From CAZLKN01 sp964560135 (GTDB lineage Bacteria; Actinomycetota; JAICYB01), in the NCBI GenBank assembly GCA_964560135.1, contig CAZLKN010000076.1, positions 1-12,582 on the forward strand: a stretch of DNA of 12,582 bases, in the 5' to 3' direction. The notes below the pieces were generated by a model. The model was not told the DNA's origin. It saw nothing but the letters and a program-made list of their open reading frames with translations, and searched no databases. Numbering within the stretch: position 1 is the stretch's first letter; each line of letters starts with the position of its first letter. Of the stretch, positions 6,186 to 12,582 are shown piece by piece. Position numbers and translations under genes: made by a program.

Positions 6186-6950
6186 CTAGCGCGGGGGCAT
6201 CCGCAGCGCGCCGTCGAGGCGGATCGTCTCCCCGTTCAGCGCCGGGTTCGAGACGATGTGGCACACGAGGGCGGCGAACTCGGCTGGGTCGCCTAGGCGG
6301 CTGGGGTGGGGGATCTGCTCGGCGAGCGCGCGGCGGACCTCCTCGGGAACGGAGGCCAGCATCGGTGTGTCGAAGGTCCCCGGGGCGACCGCGACCACAC
6401 GGATCAGGCGGGCGGCGAGGTCGCGGGCCATCGGCAGCGTCATCGACACGATCCCGCCCTTGGAGGCCGAGTAGGCGACCTGGCCGATCTGCCCTTCGAA
6501 CGCGGCGATGCTCGCCGTGTTCACGACGACACCGCGTTCACCGTCCTCGGGCTCCTGCTCGGCGATGTGCGCGGCGGCGAGGCGGGTCACGTTGAAGGTG
6601 CCGATCAGGTTGACGCGGATCACACTCTCGAAGGCGCCGAAGTCGTGGGGGCCGTTGCGGTCGACCGTGCGTTGTGCCCATCCGATCCCGGCGCAGTTCA
6701 CCGCGATCCGCAGTCCCCCGAAGGCCTCGACGGTCTGGTCCACCGCCGCCTGCACGGCCTCGGGCGAGGTGACGTCGGTGGCGGCGAACCGCACACGGTC
6801 GCCCAGCCGGTCGGCCAGCTCCTGCCCGGGCGAGGTCGGCAGATCCAAGATCATCACCCGCGCACCGCCGTCGTGCAGGGCCTCCACCGTGGCGCGTCCG
6901 AGCCCGGAGGCACCCCCGGTGACGAGTGCGATGTTCCCGTCGATCTGCAC
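6186..6950 (-). CDS. Short-chain dehydrogenase, 3-hydroxyacyl-CoA dehydrogenase type II (HSD10-like)
   Basis: 254 residues, classical SDR. TGGASGLG (11-18) binds the dinucleotide, and D36 in ILDLP predicts NAD preference. NCAG (85-88) supports the fold; N114, S147, Y160 and K164 form the catalytic tetrad. Segments such as RGVVVNTASIAAFEGQIGQ, AYSASKGGIVSMTLPMARDLA, HPSRLGDPAEFAALV and LNGETIRLDGALRM closely track mammalian HSD17B10 and bacterial type II 3-hydroxyacyl-CoA dehydrogenases. The likely reaction is NAD-dependent oxidation of L-3-hydroxyacyl-CoA in fatty-acid or branched-chain breakdown, in the cytosol. The exact substrate is not fixed by these motifs. It starts at a GTG 10 bases after the sigma-factor stop, with no evident ribosome binding site, which suggests translational coupling. 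Its place between two regulators is unusual and may be transcriptional convenience or stress-linked. Confidence 0.9.
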   Translation of the reverse strand: MQIDGNIALVTGGASGLGRATVEALHDGGARVMILDLPTSPGQELADRLGDRVRFAATDVTSPEAVQAAVDQTVEAFGGLRIAVNCAGIGWAQRTVDRNGPHDFGAFESVIRVNLIGTFNVTRLAAAHIAEQEPEDGERGVVVNTASIAAFEGQIGQVAYSASKGGIVSMTLPMARDLAARLIRVVAVAPGTFDTPMLASVPEEVRRALAEQIPHPSRLGDPAEFAALVCHIVSNPALNGETIRLDGALRMPPR

Positions 6951-6960
6951 GCCGCACAGT

Positions 6961-7740
6961 CTAGCGGTTCACGTCCTCCGATCCTTCGGAGACGTCGATC
7001 GCATCCCGCACATGCCGGAGCGCCCGGGACAGCAGCCGGGAGACGTGCATCTGGGAGATGCCGAGCCGCTCGGCGATCTCGGTCTGAGTCAGGTCCTCGA
7101 AGAACCGCAGGGCCAGGATCTTGCGCTCCCGCTCGGGAAGCTGCATGACCACCGGCCTGAGGACCGCCCAGGAGTCCGCGAGCTCGAAGCCCTGGTCCTG
7201 GTCGCCGACGTCCAGGGGTTCCGGACCGTCATCGGGGGCCCCGTCCAGCGACATCGGCCTTCCCACGTACTCCGCCTCCATCGTCTCGAGGATCGTGTCC
7301 TCGGACAGCCCGGTGCGCTCGGCGATCTCCGGGATCCTCGGGGAGCGTCCGAACTCCTGGTGCAGCTCGGCCACGGCCAGGCGGATCCGGAGGCCGGTCT
7401 CCTGCAGGCGGCGCGGCATCCGAACGGGCCAGGACGCCTCGTCGCGGAAGTGGCGCTTGAGCTCACCCAGGATCGTGGGCGTCGCGTAGGTGACGAAGCC
7501 CACGCCCCGGTCCGGATCGAAGCGGTCCAGAGCCTTGAGCAATCCGATGCTGGCGACCTGGACGAGATCCTCCATCGGCTCACCCCGCCCCCGGAACCTG
7601 CGGGCCAGGTACTCGGCCAGCGGGTAGTACTCGACCAGGAGCGCCTCCCGGTCCTCCCAGCCGTTCCCAATCTCCCCCCGACCGCTCGGATGATCAGTTT
7701 CGGTTTCGATGTCCTCTGCCACGGTCGGCGTCGCCCTCAT
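6961..7740 (-). CDS. RNA polymerase sigma factor, SigB/SigF/SigG subfamily
   Basis: 259 residues. A polar N-terminal 30 is followed by sigma region 2 (about 35-105) with EDLVQVASIGLLKALDRFDP and GVGFVTYATPTILGELKRHF. Region 3 (about 112-160) has GRSPRIPEIAERTGLSED. Region 4 (about 195-245) has LPERERKILALRFFEDLTQ and the helix-turn-helix TEIAERLGISQMHVSRLLSRAL. Region 1.1 is absent and the arrangement fits the stress/sporulation SigB-SigF-SigG group of Gram-positives. Such factors are usually held by an anti-sigma kinase (RsbW/SpoIIAB-like) and released by an antagonist; neither is encoded next to it here, so its control must lie elsewhere or be transcriptional. The ATG at 7740 has GAGGAGGG five bases upstream. 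It leads a same-strand cluster with the dehydrogenase, response regulator and CPBP protease. Confidence 0.93.
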   Translation of the reverse strand: MRATPTVAEDIETETDHPSGRGEIGNGWEDREALLVEYYPLAEYLARRFRGRGEPMEDLVQVASIGLLKALDRFDPDRGVGFVTYATPTILGELKRHFRDEASWPVRMPRRLQETGLRIRLAVAELHQEFGRSPRIPEIAERTGLSEDTILETMEAEYVGRPMSLDGAPDDGPEPLDVGDQDQGFELADSWAVLRPVVMQLPERERKILALRFFEDLTQTEIAERLGISQMHVSRLLSRALRHVRDAIDVSEGSEDVNR

Positions 7741-7760
7741 GGGTTCCCTCCTCGTCGTGC

Positions 7761-7793
7761 TCCCGGCGTCGCCGGGATGCCACGCTCTGTGGC
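7761..7793 (-). other. Two adjacent hairpins between purH and the sigma-factor gene
   Basis: TCCCGGC (7761-7767) pairs with GCCGGGA (7771-7777) around a 3-base loop. GCCAC (7779-7783) pairs with GTGGC (7789-7793) around a 5-base loop. The two lie in the 142-bp spacer and just upstream of the sigma factor's ribosome binding site, so they could be a purH terminator, part of the sigma 5' leader, or both. No T-run follows either one. Confidence 0.35.
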
Positions 7794-7865
7794 GTACTGC
7801 GGAAGAGCCGTCGTAGGGCAGCGATCGGGGGCGGCGCGGGGTTACGCCCTCTGCGGGATCCGCGG

Positions 7866-7879
7866 CCCCCGGATGGGGG
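7866..7879 (-). terminator. Short hairpin just after the purH stop
   Basis: CCCCC (7866-7870) and GGGGG (7875-7879) can form a 5-bp stem with a 4-base loop 3 bases after the purH TGA. It is short and lacks a T-run; a weak terminator candidate only. Confidence 0.25.
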
Positions 7880-7882
7880 AGA

Positions 7883-9418
7883 TCAGTGCAGGAAGTGCCG
7901 GACGCCGGTGAAGACCATCGCCAGGCCGGCGGCGTCGGCGGCGGCGACGACCTCTTCGTCGCGGACGGCGCCGCCGGGCTGGATCACCGCCGTCACCCCG
8001 GCCGCCGCGGCGACCTCGACGTTGTCGGCGAAGGGCAGCAGCGCCTCGGAGGCGGCCACCGAGCCCTTCGCCCGGTCGCCGGCCCGCCGGACGGCGATCT
8101 CCATGGCCTCCACCCGCGACATCTGCCCGGCCCCCACGCCGACGGCCCGGCGGAGGTTGCCGAGCACCACGGCGTTGGACTTCACGTGGGCGCAGACCGT
8201 CCACGCGAACAGCAGGTCGTCCCACTCCGTCTCGGAGGGCTGGCGTTCGGTGACCACCCGCATGCCCTCACGGGCCTCGTGGATCTCGTCGAGGGTCTGG
8301 ACGAGCAGGCCGCCGCTCACCGACCGGACCTCGATGCGGTCCGAGGACCACCGGTCCTCCGGGAGCCGGATCAGCCGCAGGTTGCGCTTGGGCTCGAGGA
8401 GCTCGAGGGCGTCGTCGTCGAAGCCGGGGGCGACGATGCACTCCAGGAACACGTCCGACATCTGCTCGGCGATCGCCCGGGTGAGCGGACGGTTCAGCCC
8501 GACGATCCCCCCGAAGGCCGAGCGCGGGTCGCACTCGAAGGCCTGCCGGTAGGCCTCGGTGATGTCGCCGGCGAGCGCCACACCGCAGGGACTCGTGTGC
8601 TTGACGATGCAGGCCGCGGGCTCGGTGAAGGCGGTGGCGATCCGCAGCGCGGCGTCGAGGTCGAGCAGGTTGATGAACGACAGCTCCTTGCCCTGGAGCT
8701 GCTCGCCGGACACCACCCCGTGCGGGGGGCCGGGAAGACGGTACACGGCCCCCGCCTGGTGGGGGTTCTCCCCGTAGCGCAGCACGCCGGTGCGCTCCGC
8801 GGTGACCGCCAGCGACGGGGGCAGCGGCTCGTCGGCCCCCGCCAGCCAGGACGCCACGGTCGCGTCGTAGGCGGCCAGGCGCCCGAACGCCTTGGCCGCG
8901 AAGCTCCGGCGCGTGGCCCCCGAGATCCCTCCGGCACGCACCTCCACCGCCACCAGCGGATAGTCGGCGGGGTCGACGACCACACCCACCGAGGCGTGGT
9001 TCTTGGCCGCGGCCCGCACCATCGTCGGACCGCCGACGTCGATCAGCTCCACGCCCTCGTCTTGGGGCGTGTCGGGGCCGACTTGGTCGTCGAAGGGATA
9101 GAGGTTCACGACGACGAGGTCGATCGTGCCGATGCCGTGCTGGCGGAGGGTGTCGAGGTGGGCGGTCTTGGAGCGGTCGGCGAGGATCCCGGCGTGGATC
9201 CGTGGGTGCAGCGTCTTGACCCGTCCGTCGAGCATCTCCGGGAACCCGGTGAGGTCGGCGACGTCGGTGACCTCCAGGCCCGCCTCCCGCAGAGCGGCGG
9301 CGGTGCCTCCGGACGAGACGAGCTCGGCCCCCGCGTCGGCCAGGGCGCGGGCCAGCTCCACCACGCCGGTCTTGTCCCACACGGAGATCAGCGCCCGGCG
9401 CACCTCGATGCGATCCAT
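7883..9418 (-). CDS. purH: Bifunctional AICAR transformylase / IMP cyclohydrolase
   Basis: 511 residues, the usual PurH length. The ATG at 9418 has GAGGAGG directly upstream; the frame stays open further 5' but that part lies inside purN and reads as its shadow. The N-terminal IMP cyclohydrolase (MGS-like) domain (about 1-150) shows ALISVWDKTG, SSGGTA, GRVKTLHPRIHAGIL, VVNLYPF and IDVGGPTMVRAAAKNH. The C-terminal AICAR formyltransferase shows LRYGENPHQ, the catalytic pair K273-H274 in VKHTSPCGVA, DPRSAFGG, and VKSNAVVL. It adds a formyl group from 10-formyl-tetrahydrofolate to AICAR and closes the ring to IMP, the last two steps of de novo purine synthesis, in the cytosol. It follows purN by 11 bp on the same strand, an operon. 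Nothing appears broken. Confidence 0.98.
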   Translation of the reverse strand: MDRIEVRRALISVWDKTGVVELARALADAGAELVSSGGTAAALREAGLEVTDVADLTGFPEMLDGRVKTLHPRIHAGILADRSKTAHLDTLRQHGIGTIDLVVVNLYPFDDQVGPDTPQDEGVELIDVGGPTMVRAAAKNHASVGVVVDPADYPLVAVEVRAGGISGATRRSFAAKAFGRLAAYDATVASWLAGADEPLPPSLAVTAERTGVLRYGENPHQAGAVYRLPGPPHGVVSGEQLQGKELSFINLLDLDAALRIATAFTEPAACIVKHTSPCGVALAGDITEAYRQAFECDPRSAFGGIVGLNRPLTRAIAEQMSDVFLECIVAPGFDDDALELLEPKRNLRLIRLPEDRWSSDRIEVRSVSGGLLVQTLDEIHEAREGMRVVTERQPSETEWDDLLFAWTVCAHVKSNAVVLGNLRRAVGVGAGQMSRVEAMEIAVRRAGDRAKGSVAASEALLPFADNVEVAAAAGVTAVIQPGGAVRDEEVVAAADAAGLAMVFTGVRHFLH

Positions 9419-9429
9419 GGTTCCTCCTC

Positions 9430-10080
9430 TTACAGTCCGGGTGGCAGGCCTCCGGCCCAGGGGGGCTCGGAGGGCTCCAGGGTCAGCGTGACGCGGCGGC
9501 CCTCCAGCCGGACGGCACCGGCGGCCCACAGCCGCAGCGCCTCCGGGTACAGGACGTACTCGGTGCGATGGATACGGCGCTCCAGGGTCTCCAGCGTGTC
9601 GTCGGGCCGCACGTCCACGGCGCGCTGGAGGACGATCGGTCCGTGGTCGAGCTCGGTGTCGATCACGTGGACGGTCACCCCGGTCACCTTCACCCCCCAC
9701 TCCCAGGCCTGGCGGACGGCGTGGAGGCCGGGGAAGGCGGGCAGCAGGCTGGGGTGGATGTTCAGGATCCGTCCCTCGTAGGCCTGGACGAAGCCGGAGC
9801 TGAGGATCCGCAGGAACCCGGCACCGCACACGAGGTCCACGCCGTCCTCCTCGAGGTGCTTGAGCAGGATCCGGTCGTAGTCCTCCCGGGAGGCCGCCTC
9901 GCGGGGGTCCACGAAGGTCGCCGGCACGCCCGCGCGGGCGGCCCGCCGCAGCACCCCGGCGTCGGAGCGGTCGGTGAGGACGGCTGCGATCTCGGCCTCG
10001 GCGTAGCCGACGGCGCAGGCGTCGGAGAGCGCCTGAAAGTTCGTCCCCTCACCGGACGCGAGCACGCCGACACGCAGCAC
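9430..10080 (-). CDS. purN: Phosphoribosylglycinamide formyltransferase (GART)
   Basis: 216 residues. The GTG at 10080 opens with LRVGVLASGEGTNFQAL, the family's N-terminal phosphate-binding loop, so no longer start is needed. The catalytic residues are present: N107 and H109 in ILNIHPSLLPAFPG, and D145 in VIDTELDHGPI. It transfers a formyl group from 10-formyl-tetrahydrofolate to glycinamide ribonucleotide, the third step of purine synthesis. The C-terminal tail (about 200-216, Pro- and Gly-rich) is a little longer than in the E. coli enzyme. It is the promoter-proximal gene of the purN-purH pair as far as the window shows; its upstream region is cut by the assembly gap 51 bases away, so its promoter may be missing from this sequence. 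Confidence 0.97.
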   Translation of the reverse strand: MLRVGVLASGEGTNFQALSDACAVGYAEAEIAAVLTDRSDAGVLRRAARAGVPATFVDPREAASREDYDRILLKHLEEDGVDLVCGAGFLRILSSGFVQAYEGRILNIHPSLLPAFPGLHAVRQAWEWGVKVTGVTVHVIDTELDHGPIVLQRAVDVRPDDTLETLERRIHRTEYVLYPEALRLWAAGAVRLEGRRVTLTLEPSEPPWAGGLPPGL

Positions 10081-10131
10081 GATCGAAGCCTACCAGCCGC
10101 CCGGGACGCCCACCGGTGGCCGGCTCCTCCG

Positions 10132-10231
10132 NNNNNNNNNNNNNNNNNNNNNNNNNNNNNNNNNNNNNNNNNNNNNNNNNNNNNNNNNNNNNNNNNNNNN
10201 NNNNNNNNNNNNNNNNNNNNNNNNNNNNNNN
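10132..10231. other. Assembly gap (100 N)
   Basis: Exactly 100 N bases, the conventional filler for a gap of unknown length. The true distance and any genes between purN and the zinc-ribbon gene are unknown, and the join depends on scaffolding. Confidence 0.99.
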
Positions 10232-10278
10232 GCGGTGATGCGGTCGCATGCCGTGTGGCCGAGTATTGCCCGACCCAC

Positions 10279-10284
10279 TATGCT
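10279..10284 (+). promoter_or_regulatory. Possible -10 box for the zinc-ribbon gene
   Basis: TATGCT resembles a -10 element (TANNNT) 64 bases before the GTG start. The hexamer 17 bp upstream is a poor -35 match, so this is a weak candidate. Confidence 0.25.
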
Positions 10285-10348
10285 GGAGATCGGGGAAGAA
10301 CCCGCCGCGCCACGCGGCGACGGCACGATCGTGAGAGGAAGGAACCCC

Positions 10349-10684
10349 GTGTCCACCATGTCTCGGCCTCGGGCCAAGGAGTACGACGTCGCAGGCAAGC
10401 AGCTCCGCTGTGTGGTCTGCGACGCCACGCGGTTCTGGGAGCGGGAAGCGCAGCTGAACACCGCCGCGGCGACGTTCTTCGGCTTCGACTGGGCGAACGC
10501 CAAAGCGACCTGCATGGTCTGCGACACCTGCGGCTACGTCCACTGGTTCCTGCCCGCGAAGGGCACCTCCTCCAGCCGCGACAGCGACATCCAGCAGGAG
10601 CTGGCGGAGCTGCGGCAGGACCTGGAGGCCCTGGGCGACCTGCAGCCGGAGCAACAGACTCGCGACGAGGTCCTGTCGGGCTGA
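10349..10684 (+). CDS. DUF2082-like zinc-ribbon protein
   Basis: The GTG at 10349 follows GAGAGGAAGGA (10333-10343) at good spacing, giving 111 residues; an ATG three codons later (10358) is also possible. Residues about 19-68 form a zinc ribbon: C21xxC24, a spacer with ATFFGFDW, then C58xxC61 followed by GYVHWF, with an extra C55. This closely follows the pattern of DUF2082 (predicted nucleic-acid-binding zinc ribbons: CxxC, a Phe-rich middle, CxxCGYxEFY). The C-terminal 40 residues form a charged, Gln/Glu/Leu-rich helix with heptad-like spacing (IQQELAELRQDLEAL), a possible coiled coil. Function is unknown. It is oriented against the sucD-VOC genes and ends 8 bases from the VOC stop. Its upstream context is lost in the assembly gap. 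Confidence 0.75.
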   Translation: MSTMSRPRAKEYDVAGKQLRCVVCDATRFWEREAQLNTAAATFFGFDWANAKATCMVCDTCGYVHWFLPAKGTSSSRDSDIQQELAELRQDLEALGDLQPEQQTRDEVLSG

Positions 10685-10699
10685 CACCCCGCTCAGGAC
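10670..10699. terminator. Inverted repeat covering the second convergent stop-codon pair
   Basis: GTCCTG (10670-10675) pairs with CAGGAC (10694-10699), and CGGG (10677-10680) with CCCG (10688-10691), leaving a small internal bulge and a 7-base loop. Both stops, 10682-10684 and 10695-10693, fall inside. A candidate bidirectional terminator. Confidence 0.4.
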
Positions 10700-11088
10700 G
10701 GCAGCGCGAAGAACTCGAGCTGGATGTTGTCGGGGTCGCGGAACACCAGCACATGCCCGTAGGGCGCGTCGGTGATCGGTGAGTGCTCGACCCCCAGCTC
10801 GTCCAGCCGCCGCTCCCACGCCTCCAGCGTGATCCGGTCGGGGCAGGCCAAGCCGATGTGGTCCAGGCCCACACGGTGCTCGCTGAAGCGGTCGTCCGGC
10901 GGCGTACCGTCGTGGCGGTGCAACCCGATCACGAACCCGTCGGGCCGCATGAGGATCGTGAACGCGTGGCCCTCGTCCTCCAGGGACGCGAAGACCGGCG
11001 CGTCGAAAACCCTCTCGTACCAGGCTGCGGAGGCCTCGAGGTCGCGGACGGTCAGCGCCACGTGGTGGACGCCCTGGAAGGTGGTCAC
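10693..11088 (-). CDS. VOC (glyoxalase/bleomycin-resistance/dioxygenase) superfamily protein
   Basis: 131 residues, one VOC domain made of two beta-alpha-beta-beta-beta halves. The first half begins VHHVALTVRDLEASAAWYERVF (residues 7-28). The second begins GLDHIGLACPDRITLEAWERRL (about 74-94) and ends RDPDNIQLEFFA. Candidate metal ligands are H8 or H9, H57, H77 and E125, as in glyoxalase-type members. The reaction cannot be told from this; lactoylglutathione lyase-like, epimerase-like or extradiol dioxygenase-like members share the fold. Its GTG start overlaps the sucD stop by four bases (GTGA), which indicates translational coupling to sucD. An origin as a metabolite-repair or detoxifying companion is conceivable but unsupported. 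Confidence 0.88.
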   Translation of the reverse strand: MTTFQGVHHVALTVRDLEASAAWYERVFDAPVFASLEDEGHAFTILMRPDGFVIGLHRHDGTPPDDRFSEHRVGLDHIGLACPDRITLEAWERRLDELGVEHSPITDAPYGHVLVFRDPDNIQLEFFALPS

Positions 11089-11963
11089 CGTCCGAGCGCC
11101 TTCTGGACGAGCTCGGCGACCTCGGTGGGGGTGCGGCCGACCCGTACGCCCCGTGCCTCCAGTGCCTCCGCCTTGGCCTCGGCGGTGCCCGCCGATCCGG
11201 TGATGATCGCTCCTGCGTGGCCCATCCGCTTGCCCGGCGGGGCGCTGAACCCGGCGATGTAGGCCACGACCGGCTTGTCCATGTTCTCGGCGATGAAGTC
11301 CGCGGCGCGCTCCTCGGCGTCGCCGCCGATCTCGCCGATCATCACCACCAGCTCGGTGTCGGGGTCGTGCTCGAACTGCCACAGCGCGTCGATGAAGTTC
11401 GTCCCGATGATCGGGTCGCCGCCGATCCCGAGGCAGGTGGACTGGCCCAGCCCCCGGACGGTCAGCTCGTTGACGATCTGGTAGGTGAGGGTGCCGGAGC
11501 GCGACACGAGCCCGACCGATCCCTGCTCGCAGATCTCGGGTGGGATGATGCCGAGGTTGGCCCGGCCCGGGGAGATCAGGCCCGGGCAGTTCGGCCCGAT
11601 GAGCACGCTGGGACGGCCCTCCAGGTAGGAGCCGACCTGCATCATGTCGCGGACGGGGATCCCCTCGGTGATGCACACGATCAGCTCGCATCCGGCGGCC
11701 TCGGCCTCCAGGATCGCCTCGGCGGCGAACCGGGCGGGGACGAAGATGAGGCTCGCGTCGGCGCCGGTCTCGGACGCCGCCTCGGCGACGGTGTCGAAGA
11801 CCGGCACCCGGCCGTCGAGAGCGGTCTGGCCGCCCTTGCCGGGGGTCACGCCGGCGACGACGTTCGTGCCGTAGTCCAGGTTGCGTGTGGCGTGGAAGGT
11901 GCCTTCGCGTCCGGTGATGCCCTGCACCACCACGCGCGTGCTGTCATCGAGAAGGATCGCCAT
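11085..11963 (-). CDS. sucD: Succinyl-CoA synthetase (succinate-CoA ligase), alpha subunit
   Basis: 292 residues, normal length. The CoA-binding N-terminal domain begins AILLDDSTRVVVQGITGREGTFH and continues GTNVVAGVTPGKGG. The ligase domain has LIGPNCPGLISPG, GLVSRSGTLTYQ, GIGGDPIIGT and the phosphorylated histidine H249 in KRMGHAGAIITG. With SucC it interconverts succinyl-CoA and succinate with formation of a nucleoside triphosphate in the TCA cycle. The ATG at 11963 begins immediately after the TAG of the upstream unknown gene (TAGATG) and uses GGAGGAG that lies inside that gene's 3' end. Its own stop overlaps the VOC start. Separation from sucC by another gene is the unusual point. Confidence 0.98.
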   Translation of the reverse strand: MAILLDDSTRVVVQGITGREGTFHATRNLDYGTNVVAGVTPGKGGQTALDGRVPVFDTVAEAASETGADASLIFVPARFAAEAILEAEAAGCELIVCITEGIPVRDMMQVGSYLEGRPSVLIGPNCPGLISPGRANLGIIPPEICEQGSVGLVSRSGTLTYQIVNELTVRGLGQSTCLGIGGDPIIGTNFIDALWQFEHDPDTELVVMIGEIGGDAEERAADFIAENMDKPVVAYIAGFSAPPGKRMGHAGAIITGSAGTAEAKAEALEARGVRVGRTPTEVAELVQKALGR

Positions 11964-12338
11964 CTACTCGTGCTCCTCCGGTCGGTACGGTGTCCATTCG
12001 TCCAGGTCCTCGCTGCGGTCCGGGTCGGTGGACGGGGGCTCGGGGATCTTGTGCTTGTAGCGGTCCCACGGGTTCTCGCGCTCCCGCCAGGGCTTGCCGA
12101 TCCAGCGGATCACCGCTCGCCGGACCCGCTGCTGAACGGGAGGGGTGGCCTCGGCCCGGTCCACGAGGTCGACGATCACGTCGGCCTCGGAGCGGTCGCT
12201 GCGCTCGGCGGAGGTGAGGATCACCGTCTCCACCTCGTCCCATTCGAGGTCGAAGAGCTCGGTGAGCTGCTCCTGCACGTCCTCGAACCGGCGCTCGAGG
12301 CGCCGCTCGACCTCCGTCCGCAGTTCGCGCTCATCCAC
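11964..12338 (-). CDS. Unrecognised 124-aa protein encoded between sucC and sucD
   Basis: The GTG at 12338 overlaps the sucC stop by 8 bases and the TAG directly abuts the sucD ATG, so the gene is embedded in the operon. An in-frame upstream start (12383) would lie deep inside sucC and is less likely. Residues about 2-60 are highly charged with helical character (ELRTEVERRLERRFEDVQEQ, then LFDLEWDEVETVILTSAERS). The middle (about 70-92) is basic with a Trp-rich end (RRAVIRWIGKPWRERENPW), and the tail is Pro- and acid-rich (PEPPSTDPDRSEDLDEWTPY). No signal peptide, TM segment or metal motif is visible, so it is probably cytosolic. I do not recognise the family. Position suggests a partner or regulator of succinyl-CoA synthetase or a gene that simply shares its transcript; neither is shown. 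Coding status is supported by the exact junctions on both sides. Confidence 0.75.
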   Translation of the reverse strand: MDERELRTEVERRLERRFEDVQEQLTELFDLEWDEVETVILTSAERSDRSEADVIVDLVDRAEATPPVQQRVRRAVIRWIGKPWRERENPWDRYKHKIPEPPSTDPDRSEDLDEWTPYRPEEHE

Positions 12339-12582
12339 CGCTCGCCCGTTGGACGGCCGCCTCGGCGGCGTCCCACATCGCATCGGCGGCCTCGACCCCC
12401 GCGGGGCTGGCCTCCCGGATCAGGCGGCGTCCCTCCTCGGCGTTGGTGCCGTCGAGGCGGATCACCATCGGCACCTTGAGCTCCACGCGCTTCAGGGCGT
12501 CGAGGATCCCCTGGGCAACGAGGTCGCAGCGGGTGATGCCGCCGAAGATGTTGACGAGCACCGACCGCACCTGCGGGTCGCC
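12331..12582 (-). CDS. sucC: Succinyl-CoA synthetase beta subunit, C-terminal part (5' end outside window)
   Basis: The last 83 residues of SucC, open to the window edge. VNIFGGITRCDLVAQGI and VIRLDGTNAEEGRRL are the standard C-terminal CoA-ligase motifs of the beta subunit. The TGA at 12333-12331 overlaps the start of the downstream 124-aa gene. As the ATP-grasp-containing partner of SucD it completes the TCA-cycle enzyme; the nucleotide-binding half is not visible here, so ATP or GTP preference cannot be judged. Confidence 0.95.
   Translation of the reverse strand, partial: GDPQVRSVLVNIFGGITRCDLVAQGILDALKRVELKVPMVIRLDGTNAEEGRRLIREASPAGVEAADAMWDAAEAAVQRASGG

Noticed and set aside
7886..9781. 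Long plus-strand open frame (about 631 codons)
   Set aside because: It is the antisense of purH and purN, whose motifs are complete; composition is typical of an antisense GC-rich frame.
9419..9829. N-terminal extension of the purH frame
   Set aside because: The extra codons overlap purN in another frame, read as Arg/Pro-rich low complexity, and the ATG at 9418 has an excellent ribosome binding site matching the normal PurH start.
12339..12383. Upstream ATG for the 124-aa gene
   Set aside because: It would overlap sucC by over 50 bases; the GTG at 12338 gives the usual short overlap and a sensible N-terminus.
11217..12479. Long plus-strand open frame (about 420 codons)
   Set aside because: Antisense to sucD, the 124-aa gene and sucC; no recognisable domain.
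1..12582. tRNA, rRNA, CRISPR, insertion sequence or prophage
   Set aside because: I saw no cloverleaf-like sequence, regular spaced repeats, transposase or phage structural gene in either strand.

Overview
This 12.6-kb window comes from a high-GC bacterium, almost certainly an actinomycetote. The evidence is the strongly G/C-ending codons, frequent GTG starts, a DUF222/13E12-type HNH-nuclease relative, a SigB/SigF-type sigma factor, a small two-TM membrane protein of a typically actinobacterial family, and purN-purH next to sucC-sucD, an arrangement known from Streptomyces and relatives. The 100-N run at 10132-10231 shows a scaffolded draft assembly, perhaps metagenome-derived. I cannot place it below phylum; an Acidimicrobiia- or Nitriliruptoria-like lineage would fit but is a guess.

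Layout. (1) 1-702, minus: the N-terminal part of a DUF222-type protein, cut by the window edge, with an apparently leaderless promoter and T-richer codon use than its neighbours. (2) 795-4763, plus: a small membrane protein, then a secretion locus of two signal-peptide-bearing LVIVD-repeat beta-propeller proteins flanking a small acidic secreted protein. A 27-bp near-perfect palindrome lies just upstream of the small protein and a strong GC hairpin just downstream. (3) 7740-4765, minus: a regulatory/stress-like cluster in the order SigB/F-family sigma factor, HSD10-type short-chain dehydrogenase, NarL-family response regulator, CPBP intramembrane protease. (4) 10080-7883, minus: purN-purH, purine biosynthesis. 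(5) Assembly gap. (6) 10349-10684, plus: a DUF2082-like zinc-ribbon protein. (7) 12582-10693, minus: sucC (3' end only), an unrecognised 124-aa gene, sucD and a VOC-family protein, tightly overlapping and surely co-transcribed.

How the genes work together. sucC/sucD form succinyl-CoA synthetase (TCA cycle). purN/purH supply one-carbon transfer and ring-closing steps of IMP synthesis. The sigma factor-response regulator cluster could be a stress regulon locus, but no anti-sigma factor or histidine kinase is present. The most unusual part is the secreted LVIVD-propeller locus with its palindromic candidate operator. Other points of interest are an unknown gene inserted between sucC and sucD, and inverted repeats that cover both stop codons at each of the two convergent gene junctions. 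No rRNA, tRNA, CRISPR array, insertion sequence or prophage was seen.
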